Positions 33,164 to 41,049 of a stretch of DNA of 41,696 bases are shown one piece after another. Source of the stretch: Chloroflexota bacterium. Its GTDB lineage: Bacteria > Chloroflexota > UBA6077 > CF-72. The translations under genes and the position numbers were made by a program. The notes under the pieces were generated by a model. It searched no databases and was not told the DNA's origin. It saw nothing but the letters and a program-made list of their open reading frames with translations. Within the stretch, counting starts at the first letter, position 1. Each line of letters begins with the position of its first letter. The stretch lies in assembly GCA_019247515.1 (NCBI GenBank), contig JAFAOS010000115.1:1-41696 (forward strand). Reading direction: 5' to 3'.

Positions 33164-33779
33164 TCACCAGTCGGGACTGACCGCGACCAGCCGTCCGGAC
33201 TCATCGAGATCGACAACCTCGCCTGTGAGTTCCATGCCGGCCTGTGCGGCGATTAGGAACCGGTTGGCGATCAACTCGGGGCCCGGGTAGCGTGCCTTGA
33301 CGTCAGCCGGTGCGTCCTCGCTGGCCATCGCGCCACCGGGGCTGACGATGACAATGCAGATGCCCGCTTCACGCTCCTCCTCTGCAAGAAATTGCGTGAA
33401 TTTGCGAACGGCGACTTTCGACAACGAGTACGCGCCCACACCGACGCTATCGGGGTTGCCCACCACCTTGCGACTAAATCCACCCCAGATGTTCAGCACG
33501 TGCCCAGCGCCAGCCGGCCGCATGTATCGGAGCGCATGTTTGGTGCACAGGAAGACGCCTCCGAAAGGCGCTGACGGCTGGCTCGTCCGTTACATCCACC
33601 GCTGCGGTCAGCACTTCGGCGCCCAGGCCGCGGAGCTCGCCAGCCGTTGACGCCATACGCTCGGCGTCAATTTCCGGGATGGCCAGGCGACAACCCTCGC
33701 GGGCAAACGAACCCGCAACGTAGCGCCCCACTCCGCGCGCGCCGCCGGTGACGACAACGACTCTGTCTCGAAGCGTCAT
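33164..33779 (-). pseudogene. Short-chain dehydrogenase broken by an internal deletion
   Basis: The ATG at 33779 starts a normal SDR (DRVVVVTGGARGVG, then EIDAERM and VDVTDEPAVS). Near 33555-33570 the frame jumps: the family sequence resumes in another frame at GGVFLCTKHALRYM, followed by the catalytic Tyr-Lys helix YSLSKVAV and a PGGAMAS segment to the stop at 33164. About 45 codons are missing, including the Asn-Asn-Ala-Gly strand, so deletion plus frameshift removed the middle of the Rossmann fold. The C-terminal end is also atypical (VVDLDESGRLVAV). Upstream it would have been linked with the Rieske gene next to it. Non-functional unless the deletion is an assembly error. Confidence 0.75.
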
Positions 33780-33809
33780 GGCACGTGCGTTCAGGGAAGC
33801 GATCCGCGC

Positions 33810-35143
33810 CTATCGAAGCGGAACACCTATCGGTTGGGACGCCTGCGCAAGCTCGCGCGACGCACTGGCGCGCCTCCCGAGAGCTTCTGTCTGCTCGTAG
33901 AGGCCGATGATCAACTCCTTGTCAGGACAGTAGCGGTCGACGTCGTCTTCAATGTATCGCCAGCCACCCTTGCTAAATCTGTGAAAATTCGCGCGATAGT
34001 AGCCCGCCGCGCGGCCGTCACGCGCCGTGCTGTCGTCGCGCGTATACACCGACGTGCGTAGGCACCGATTTCGGGCCGCGTCGCGGAACGTGTTCATCGG
34101 CTCGCCGCCGCGCTGAACGATCTCGATCTGTTCCCGCAGCAGCTTGCGGTAGTGGATGAGGCATGCGTCAGCGGCAGTCAAATGCTCCTGGGTACGATCG
34201 GCAATCTCGCCCTGGGCATACCACACGACCATGTCCTGGCCGAGGACATAGTCCAGGATGTACTCGCCCCGCTCGTTCTGGAGCGGGACTTCCGCGTATG
34301 GAATGCGCTCCTGGCGTGGGACATCAAGCTCGGAAGGAAATACATAGCAGCGGTACGTGACATGCCAGGTATGCGTATCGTCGATTGGCACGCCGAATTG
34401 ATAGTCGTGGCGAATCTCGTGTTCTGTTCCGCCAGGATACACGGTGTACGGAAACATGACCGGGCTGAAGCCGAGCTGCCACTCGGGGCTGTCCTCCGAA
34501 CGATCGGACTCCATCAGGGTCTTGGTGAAGCCGAACTCGTTGGGAATCGGACGAGTGCGCGTGTAGACGCCGCGCGCGGCCCGCTCGGCCTGCAGCGCCA
34601 TCGTGGCGTTGTAGCGGGCTCGCGGATCGTCGGTCAACCGGCCCTGGCGCTCCAGCACGTACTGAAACTGCCGCCCATGCGTGTAGACGGCATGCAAGTG
34701 GTCGCCACGATTTTCCACCACCTGCAACCAGTTGCATGGCAGCCGGTGCGCAATAATCTGGCGGAACCCATCAGGTCGCGTGAACAGGTCCCACTCCGGC
34801 AGCAACGGCGCGTGCTGTCAGGTGGCTCGAGGGGCTGCTCGATACAGCGCCCCGTGCCATCGAACATCCAGCCGTGGTACGGACAGCGCAGGCCCTCGTC
34901 TTCAGGAATACCAAACTGCAGGTCCACGGCTCGGTGTGGGCAGCGCGGACCGACGAGCCCAACCTTGCCCTGGCGGTCCCGATACAGCACCAGGTCTTCG
35001 CCAAGGATGCGCAGCTTCTGGACGGGATTGACGTCGAGTTGCACGCTGGCCGCCACAGGCTGCCAGTAACGGCGCATCAGGTCGCCACACGCGGTGCCTG
35101 GCCCGATCCTCGTCAAAAACTCGTTTTCTTCTGCGCTCAGCAC
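33810..35143 (-). pseudogene. Rieske non-heme iron oxygenase broken by deletion and frameshift
   Basis: From the ATG at 35143 a Rieske domain is intact: Cys68-x-His70 (RCPHRAVDL) and Cys87-x-x-His90 (RCPYHGW) bind the 2Fe-2S cluster. After EPPDS, near 34805-34822, the frame shifts and about 30 residues that normally join the Rieske and catalytic domains are absent. The catalytic domain then continues in another frame (LLPEWDLFTRPDGFRQI) to the stop at 33810, with the iron-site segment NWLQVVENRGDHLHAVYTHG. A full phthalate-dioxygenase-like protein would be about 450 residues. As read, the gene gives only a truncated Rieske domain. Its C-terminus is paralogous to the gene at 2-499. It is divergent from the monooxygenase at 35170. 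Confidence 0.78.
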
Positions 35144-35169
35144 GGGCTTAAACCGCTGGCTATTCTACA

Positions 35170-36192
35170 ATGGAGCGGCCCGTGGCCAGCCACGTGGCGT
35201 CAGCTTGTATGCAGATCGGCCTCCACCTCCACCCCGAACGGGGTGTCGACGCCACTTTCGAAGAAGCCCGCCTGGCGGACCAACAGGGCTATGACTCGAT
35301 GTGGCTGTCGGATCATCTCATGGGTCAAACCAATCCGCAGTCGCCTGACCTGCCGCTGGACGCTTTCACGCAAATGGCCGTGCTCGGCGCGGCGACGCGG
35401 CGGATCCGCTTGAGCTGGACCGTCCTGAACCTCGCCCCGCACAACCCCGCGGTGCTGGCGAAGATGCTCTCGACGCTCGACAGGCTGACTCAGGGCAGGG
35501 TCATTGCCGCCGTGGGCTCGGGCTGGTATTACGAGGAGCTCACCGCCTACAACGTGCCGCTGATCGAGGACCACGATGAGCGCTCGCGGTATGCACGTGA
35601 ACTGATCGAGCTGTTCCGTCTGGTGTGGTCCCATCCGGCGCCCGAGACGGTGAGCTACGGCGGCAAATACGTGCAGATTCGCGATCTGGCGTTCAATCCC
35701 GCGCCGTACCAGAAACCCATGCCGCCGATCTGGATGGGCGGCGACTCGCCGGCCACGATGTCCATCGTCAACGACCTGGCCGACGGTTGGATCCCGTGGA
35801 GTACCTTCACCGGGAAGCATTTCAAGCGCGCCAGGGCTTCAGGCGCGTGGCCGAGCCGGATGATTGCCATTTCAAGGGGCACGCAGATCTTCGTGGCGGA
35901 GACGCGTGAGGCGGCGCTGCAGGAAGCAAGGGCCGCATTCGAGGCCTCCAGGCGCGCGCGGGCCAGCCGTGTCGAAGCACCCAACCACCCCGTCCGCGAC
36001 TGGCCTCAAACGTTCGACGAGTTCCTGGACAGTGAAGCTGTCGGCGACCCTGACGATTGCCTGGAGCGAATAAGTGAGTACGCATCCTGGGGCGTGACTC
36101 ACCTGCGCGTGTCTTTCTCCACTCCCAGGATGCAGGAAAGAACCGCGACGCTGATTCTACCCAGGCTCGGCGAGGTGGCCGCTACCGCTTAG
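35170..36192 (+). CDS. Luciferase-like (LLM) F420/FMN-dependent oxidoreductase
   Basis: Up to 340 residues. Start is uncertain: ATG 35170, GTG 35182 or ATG 35209. Family similarity begins at MQIGLHLHPERG, coded from 35209, and a TACAAT hexamer at 35166-35171 overlaps the first ATG, favouring GTG 35182 or ATG 35209. Seen: TIM-barrel luciferase fold with DATFEEARLADQQGYDSMWLSDH, a WTVLNLAPHNPAVLAKMLSTLDRLTQGR stretch and GVGSGW-like AAVGSGWYYEE. It would oxidise a small organic substrate with reduced flavin or F420. The pattern is closer to F420-dependent enzymes than the SsuD-like one at 30315. It converges, with a four-base overlap, on the binding protein at 36189. Confidence 0.86.
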   Translation: MERPVASHVASACMQIGLHLHPERGVDATFEEARLADQQGYDSMWLSDHLMGQTNPQSPDLPLDAFTQMAVLGAATRRIRLSWTVLNLAPHNPAVLAKMLSTLDRLTQGRVIAAVGSGWYYEELTAYNVPLIEDHDERSRYARELIELFRLVWSHPAPETVSYGGKYVQIRDLAFNPAPYQKPMPPIWMGGDSPATMSIVNDLADGWIPWSTFTGKHFKRARASGAWPSRMIAISRGTQIFVAETREAALQEARAAFEASRRARASRVEAPNHPVRDWPQTFDEFLDSEAVGDPDDCLERISEYASWGVTHLRVSFSTPRMQERTATLILPRLGEVAATA

Positions 36193-37844
36193 CCCAGCCA
36201 GACTCCACTGTAATCAAGGCCGATGTGCGCCGTGTTTACGATGCCGTGCACGTGGTTGGTCGACACCCAGTTGTTGTCAGCACTGGAGATCGCGCTGGTG
36301 AACGCCTGGTCGAGGAGCAAGTCGTTGACCTGCTTGAGCTCCTGCTTTCGTTTGGTCGCATCCGCCTCGGCATTGATCTGTTCCACGAGCTGTGAATACG
36401 CTGGGTCGGAGAAGCCCTCGATGTTGCTCGCTGGCGCAAACGGCGCAGTGACTGAGAGCGTCGTCCCCGGATAGAGCTGCGAGCGTCCGCTGCTGAACAC
36501 GTACATGCCCTTATACGTTGGCGGTTTGGCGTTGAGCGCAGCCAGCATGCCCGCCGCGTCAGTCTGATTGATGCTGAGCGTCACGCCAATCGTTTGCAGG
36601 TCCGACTGGAGGATTTGCGCGAACTCCGGGTGGCCGGGGTAGGCGTTGGAGACGATCAGCTCCATGCTCAGGTTCGAAACACCCGCTTGCGCCAGCAGCG
36701 ACCTGGCCTTGTCCAGATCGAAGCCGAAGTAGTTAACCCTGGCTTCGTCGTAGGCCTGTGACGCCGGCGCCCAGACCAGCGACTTCGGTTGCTGGATTCC
36801 CTGGAGGACGGTCTCGGTAAAGCGTTGTCGGTTGATCGCGTAGTTTATCGCCTGGCGGACCAGCTTGTTGTCGAACGGATGGTTGCCGGTGTTGAAGCCG
36901 ACGCAATAGTACTGTCCCGAGATAGGATTCGTCCCCGCCACATAGCTCGGGTTGCCTTTCAACCGGACGAAATCCTGCGTGGTGGTGTTCAGCACGAGAT
37001 CCTGGGCGCCCGCCTCGAGTTGTGCTGTCATTCCCTGGACATCCTTGAGGACGGAGAAGGTGATGCCATCCAGGTAGGGCAAGCCGGAGTGCCAGTAGCT
37101 CTGGTTCTTGACCATGCCGATGTGGTCTCCCTGCGCCCACTCCTGCAGGCTGAATGGACCAAGGCCGTTGGTCGAGGTCTTGGCCTGCGCACCCTGTGGT
37201 TCGAGCGTTTGTTGATCGCCAATGTTGAGGTACTCGAAGAAGTCGAACATGGCCGGTCGCGGCTGGTCGGACTTGAGCACAATCGTGTTCTTGTCGGGTG
37301 TGTCGATGCCCGTCCACCAGTTGCTCTGCGGCGTCAGGCCAGCGCCGCCGCCGACACCAGGATCGCGGACACGCATGATGGTCCACTTGACGTCGTCGCT
37401 CGTGAATGGTTTGCCGTTGTGGAAGGTCAAGCCTTTGCGCAGGTTCAGCTTCACCTGTTTGTAGTCGGAGCTGACCTCCCAGCTCTCGGCAAGCCGGGGC
37501 TGCGGCTGGAGCTGGTCGTCGTACTGCGTCAATCGGTCGTAGATCTGCCAGACGGTGTCAAAGCCATACGGGCTCGAGTAATTCGGGTCGAGGTTCGGGA
37601 TATCGTTCGGGATGCCGATCCTCAGCGTGCCGCCTTGTTTCGGCCGGCCGGTGTCCGGCGTCGAGCCGACTGCCGCGACCGGCGTGGTCGGCGCCGCGGG
37701 TGGCGGCGTGGCGGAGCTTTGCGTGGGTGCCGACGCCTGGCAAGCGGCAAGCGTGATAACCGAAGCGCTCGAAATGAACAAGCCCAGTGCCGAGCGGCGG
37801 GTCAACCGCGTGTCGGGCATCGACGGCCACAGATCAGTGTGCAT
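36189..37844 (-). CDS. Orphan solute-binding lipoprotein, family 5
   Basis: 551 residues from the ATG at 37844, with GGGGAG six bases upstream; a TTG two codons earlier is also in frame. Leader: TRRSALGLF twin-arginine-like motif, hydrophobic stretch, lipobox ending at Cys35 (TLAAC), then a Pro/Ala/Thr linker. SBP_bac_5 domain: VKLNLRKGLTFHNGKPFTSDDVKWTIMRVRDP, GLGPFSLQEWAQGDHIGMVKNQSYW and VRQAINYAINRQRFTETVL. Most similar within the window to 31507-33120. No permease accompanies it. A TACAAT box lies at 37913-37918. Divergent from the SDR at 38026. Confidence 0.88.
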   Translation of the reverse strand: MHTDLWPSMPDTRLTRRSALGLFISSASVITLAACQASAPTQSSATPPPAAPTTPVAAVGSTPDTGRPKQGGTLRIGIPNDIPNLDPNYSSPYGFDTVWQIYDRLTQYDDQLQPQPRLAESWEVSSDYKQVKLNLRKGLTFHNGKPFTSDDVKWTIMRVRDPGVGGGAGLTPQSNWWTGIDTPDKNTIVLKSDQPRPAMFDFFEYLNIGDQQTLEPQGAQAKTSTNGLGPFSLQEWAQGDHIGMVKNQSYWHSGLPYLDGITFSVLKDVQGMTAQLEAGAQDLVLNTTTQDFVRLKGNPSYVAGTNPISGQYYCVGFNTGNHPFDNKLVRQAINYAINRQRFTETVLQGIQQPKSLVWAPASQAYDEARVNYFGFDLDKARSLLAQAGVSNLSMELIVSNAYPGHPEFAQILQSDLQTIGVTLSINQTDAAGMLAALNAKPPTYKGMYVFSSGRSQLYPGTTLSVTAPFAPASNIEGFSDPAYSQLVEQINAEADATKRKQELKQVNDLLLDQAFTSAISSADNNWVSTNHVHGIVNTAHIGLDYSGVWLG

Positions 37845-37912
37845 GTGCAACTCCCCATATGATCATGATGCCTAGCCGAACTCAACGCCCAGTTACGTAG
37901 CTCACGATGGGC

Positions 37913-37918
37913 ATTGTA
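37913..37918 (-). promoter_or_regulatory. -10-like hexamer for the 36189-37844 binding protein
   Basis: Minus strand TACAAT, five of six matches, about 70 bases before the ATG at 37844. No clear -35 box. The same hexamer occurs before the aldo/keto reductase and the monooxygenase at 35170. Confidence 0.35.
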
Positions 37919-38013
37919 CTAGCGCATCTGTGCACTACCAGGGCGCGCTTATGCGGATCCCAGCTTGGCCAGCGTCGCGGCTGAAGAACGTGGCGCGCTT
38001 CAGTCACGCTGAG

Positions 38014-38019
38014 TAGGAT
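38014..38019 (+). promoter_or_regulatory. -10-like hexamer immediately before the SDR start
   Basis: TAGGAT ends six bases before the ATG at 38026. Transcription would begin at or next to the A of the start codon; no ribosome site is present. This fits a leaderless message. Confidence 0.35.
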
Positions 38020-38025
38020 CGGTAT

Positions 38026-38799
38026 ATGAACGCTGGCAGCCGGTTGAGCGGACGGGTGGCGATCGTGACGGGTGGTGGCCACGGCATCGGGCGTGCGTAC
38101 TGTCACGCGCTTGCCAGCCAGGGTGCCGGTCTGGTGGTTGCCGAAATCGACGCCGAAGCAGCCCGGAAGACGGCCGAGGACTTGATGGAGTTCGGTCACG
38201 ATGCGCTCGGGATTTCTACTGACGTGTCCCTTGCCGACAGTGTCGGGGAGATGGTGGCCAGGGCGACCGAACACTTCGGTCACGTGGATGTGCTCGTCAA
38301 CAACGCCGCCGTGTTTGCATCCGTGCCAATGTCTCGGACGCCAATCGAGGACATCTCAGTGGATGAGTGGGACCGAATGATGGCGGTGAACCTGCGCGGC
38401 ATGTTCCTGGTGTCCAGGGCCGTCGTGCCTGGCATGAAAGAGCGCCGCTGGGGCCGAATCATCAACATTTCGTCCGGCCGAGCGCTGTCCAACAGCGCGA
38501 ATAGCATCCACTACGTCACGTCCAAAGCGGGGGTGCTGGGTTTCACGCGCACTCTTGCACGTGAAGTGGGCGCATTCGGGATCACAGTGAACGCGATTGC
38601 TCCCGGCAGCACGCTGAGCGAAGACAATCCGTCCGACGAGATCATTCAGATGCGCTCCAATCGCGTCGAAGCTCGAGCTATCCCGCGGCTGCAAGTCCCG
38701 GAGGACCTGATCGGAGCCGTAGTGTTCTTTGCGTCGGACGACGCGGCCTTCATCACTGGCCAGACACTGGTCGTCGATGGTGGGGCAACAATGCACTGA
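38026..38799 (+). CDS. Short-chain dehydrogenase/reductase (SDR)
   Basis: 257 residues. Classical SDR: TGGGHGIG cofactor motif, acidic end of strand two (AEIDAEA, favouring NAD), VLVNNAA, catalytic Ser in NISSGRALSN and Tyr-x-x-x-Lys in YVTSKAG, NAIAPGSTLSE and C-terminal TGQTLVVDGG. It is paralogous to 28845-29606 along its length, sharing the unusual VDEWDRM and HYVTSK stretches. It stands divergent from the family-5 binding protein and abuts, convergently, the metallohydrolase at 38800. It probably oxidises an alcohol intermediate of the local pathway; substrate unknown. Confidence 0.92.
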   Translation: MNAGSRLSGRVAIVTGGGHGIGRAYCHALASQGAGLVVAEIDAEAARKTAEDLMEFGHDALGISTDVSLADSVGEMVARATEHFGHVDVLVNNAAVFASVPMSRTPIEDISVDEWDRMMAVNLRGMFLVSRAVVPGMKERRWGRIINISSGRALSNSANSIHYVTSKAGVLGFTRTLAREVGAFGITVNAIAPGSTLSEDNPSDEIIQMRSNRVEARAIPRLQVPEDLIGAVVFFASDDAAFITGQTLVVDGGATMH

Positions 38800-39687
38800 T
38801 CACGCCAGCCCCAACGCACGCGCGGGATTCTGGGCTGCAACCGTTCGGACCTCCGCGTGAGTGAGACCCGCGTCATACAGCGTCCCCAGACAGTAGCGGA
38901 ACAACTCTGGAGGGCTGGGCTGCGCGGGGCGGAAATAGTCAGTGGACACGACCACATGCGCCACACCCACCGCATGGATCCGCTTTACTGCCTCCGATGG
39001 GTCGAGACGACCCGGCTGAATGTTCGTCCAGCACAGCTCGATCCACGCGCCCCACTCCGCGGCCTGCTGGAGGGCGTCGATGGGCGTGTGCAGCATTGGA
39101 TGCGTGAAAATGAGCCGCTCGAATTTGCGCTCGCTGGCGGCCCGGATGAAGGCCATCGACTCTTGCCAGCTCACATGCCCCGTGGCGAGCGCCAGGTCAT
39201 TCTTGTGGCACAACTCGAGTAGCTCGTAGCCGCGCGCGGTGAGTGTTCCGTCCTCAGTCAGGAACTTCGCGCCATCGATCTGTCCCGGGTCGAAGGTGGG
39301 GTACATGCGTTTGAGGTGCTGCATGATGAAGCCTCCGCCGCTTTCGAGATCGTGGCATGAGCCCCAGGTCGGCAAGAAGATGACGCGCGCGCCCATCCTG
39401 GCGGCCGATTCGGCCGCCCACAACTCGGGCCCACCAGCGATAGGATTGAGTACCGTGCTCGACCAGAGTGTGGTTGGCCCTGAGTACAGTCGTTCGATGT
39501 ACGGGGCGACCGCGGCAGTGGGAAACCAGTGCGACTTCAACAGCACGCCGCGCATGCCCATTTTCTCGGCCTTGGGCAGCCACTCCCATTCGGGCTCCCG
39601 CTTGCGCAATTCCGACTGGGCGAACTCCAGGTCGACGTGACAGTGCAGGTCGATCGTGTCCTGGAGCAGGTCGTCGTAGATGGTCAT
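38800..39687 (-). CDS. DUF6282-like metal-dependent hydrolase (amidohydrolase/PHP fold)
   Basis: 295 residues. Predicted TIM-barrel metallohydrolase. Seen metal-ligand candidates: His15-x-His17 in DLHCHVD, Lys-Ser-His in LLKSHWFPT, His in TGHVSWQES, His in IFTHPM and Asp in VVSTDYF. This order matches the amidohydrolase superfamily and, as I recall it, DUF6282. It would hydrolyse an amide, ester or lactone in the cytoplasm. Its stop directly abuts that of the SDR at 38026 (no gap), so the two are convergent. It is divergent, by 71 bases, from the racemase-like gene. The specific reaction is not known. Confidence 0.75.
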   Translation of the reverse strand: MTIYDDLLQDTIDLHCHVDLEFAQSELRKREPEWEWLPKAEKMGMRGVLLKSHWFPTAAVAPYIERLYSGPTTLWSSTVLNPIAGGPELWAAESAARMGARVIFLPTWGSCHDLESGGGFIMQHLKRMYPTFDPGQIDGAKFLTEDGTLTARGYELLELCHKNDLALATGHVSWQESMAFIRAASERKFERLIFTHPMLHTPIDALQQAAEWGAWIELCWTNIQPGRLDPSEAVKRIHAVGVAHVVVSTDYFRPAQPSPPELFRYCLGTLYDAGLTHAEVRTVAAQNPARALGLA

Positions 39688-39746
39688 TCGAACCTTCCTG
39701 GTTGCGTCTCTATCGAGTACTGGATCTTAGCCCGCTCCGAGCGTGG

Positions 39747-39752
39747 TAGGTT
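39747..39752 (+). promoter_or_regulatory. -10-like hexamer immediately before the racemase-like gene
   Basis: TAGGTT ends six bases before the GTG at 39759, the same spacing as TAGGAT before the SDR at 38026. No ribosome site is visible between it and the start codon, as in a leaderless message. Confidence 0.35.
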
Positions 39753-39758
39753 AGCCCC

Positions 39759-40523
39759 GTGAGCCGCCCGCCCGAGGACTTGCCAGCATATGGTTGGCGC
39801 GCACGCATCGGCTTTCTTCAGCCGGGCGGGGCCAACCCGCACCACCCGCATGAGTTCTACATGCTGGCCCCAGATGGTGTCTCCATAACTCACATGTCGC
39901 TGCACTCGGTCGAGGACGAACCGACGCCATTCCTGAGTCAGGCGAGCCTCGATCTGGTCATGCGCCGCTTGCCGCTGGGCGCGCGAGAGCTCGCGTCCCG
40001 ATCGGTAGACGTGATCGTGCAGGCCGGCGTGCCCTTTACCGTCGGCTTCGGCCGCGGCATCGAAGATCGGCTCCGTCGCGAGATAGCCAAGATCACCGAC
40101 CTCCCCCTGGTGATAGACGTGCGAGCCTGCATCGAGGCCATGCAGCGCCTCGAGATACAACGTGTGCTGATGGTCGCGCCGTTTACCGACCACTCGAACG
40201 AGCAGGTGGCGGAGTATGTCGACGTCGATGGGATCGACGTCGCAGCGATACATCGAGTCGATCAAGCGGAGTACGGCAGCCTGCATCTCCTGCCGCTTGG
40301 CACCGTATATCAGATCGTGGTGCGCGCGCACGCGCGGGCTGGCGCAGTGGATGGCGTCTGGTTGCCGGGCGCCGCCCTACCGACGATTGCCGTGCTAGAT
40401 GCACTCGAGCATGCGCTGAGCGTGCCCGTCATCAGCAGCAAGCAAGCCATGGTCTGGGCCGCGTTCCGTCAGGTCGGAGTCAATGATCGCATCACAGGCT
40501 ATGGTCGCTTGCTCCAGATGTAA
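39759..40523 (+). CDS. Asp/Glu racemase-superfamily, maleate-isomerase-like protein lacking both catalytic cysteines
   Basis: 254 residues from a GTG at 39759. Two alpha/beta halves as in maleate cis-trans isomerase and arylmalonate decarboxylase. Seen: RIGFLQPGGANPHHPHEFYMLAPDG at the start, the SVDVIVQAGVPFTVG loop (about 82-96), VLMVAPFTDHSNEQV, VDGVWLPGAALPTI (about 197-210) and the closing PVISSKQAMVW. In classical relatives each of the two loops carries a catalytic cysteine; here they are Gly/Val near 90-91 and Gly near 204, and the only cysteine is Cys124. So a racemase mechanism with a cysteine pair is not possible. It may be a decarboxylase- or hydrolase-like member, or inactive. Confidence 0.72.
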   Translation: MSRPPEDLPAYGWRARIGFLQPGGANPHHPHEFYMLAPDGVSITHMSLHSVEDEPTPFLSQASLDLVMRRLPLGARELASRSVDVIVQAGVPFTVGFGRGIEDRLRREIAKITDLPLVIDVRACIEAMQRLEIQRVLMVAPFTDHSNEQVAEYVDVDGIDVAAIHRVDQAEYGSLHLLPLGTVYQIVVRAHARAGAVDGVWLPGAALPTIAVLDALEHALSVPVISSKQAMVWAAFRQVGVNDRITGYGRLLQM

Positions 40524-40578
40524 CTAGAATCCAACTGCACTTAAGACTCCTATTGACTATTACAGGAGAGCTCGAACC

Positions 40579-41037
40579 GTGACAAGTACGGCATCAGCCA
40601 CGCAGGCGCAGGTCTTTAACTTGACGACTCCTCATTTGCTGCAGGGCATTACCAGCGACGAACGCGCCAGAAGTGAGCTGCTGAGCGTCCTCATCAAAGT
40701 CTACGCGAGCGGCGGGGAAAATCGCATGCACGCGCATGTGCACGAAGACCACAGCTTCATCGTGTTAGAAGGTGAAGCCACCTTTCATCTCGACGGCGAA
40801 GACAACGTTCGTGTCCTCAAACCCTACGAAGGTGTCATGCTACCGAAGGCGACCTATTATCGGTTCGAAAGCTCCGGTGACGGCAACCTGGTCATGCTGC
40901 GGGTTGGCGCCTCGCCGCCCGGCGCCCCAAAGCAGGCCATCTATCCGGAGGGAGGCGACAAAAGCCGCGACCAGGAGCCCTACGGGCGGCTCGAGCGCGT
41001 GGAAGCGAGCGGAAGACAATTTGGAGAAGTCCGCTGA
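40579..41037 (+). CDS. Single-domain cupin protein
   Basis: 152 residues from a GTG at 40579, with AGGAGAG eight bases upstream. Cupin barrel: metal-site motif 1 HAHVHEDHSFIVLEG (His51, His53, His55/Glu56), GEATFHLDG, and a second motif region VMLPKATYYRFES where the usual His is replaced by Lys/Thr. Paralogue of the cupin at 29688-30158. It precedes the amidohydrolase by 12 bases and probably forms an operon with it; the racemase-like gene ends 55 bases upstream. Oxygenase, isomerase or binding roles are all possible. Confidence 0.86.
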   Translation: MTSTASATQAQVFNLTTPHLLQGITSDERARSELLSVLIKVYASGGENRMHAHVHEDHSFIVLEGEATFHLDGEDNVRVLKPYEGVMLPKATYYRFESSGDGNLVMLRVGASPPGAPKQAIYPEGGDKSRDQEPYGRLERVEASGRQFGEVR

Positions 41038-41049
41038 GGTGGAGGCTTG

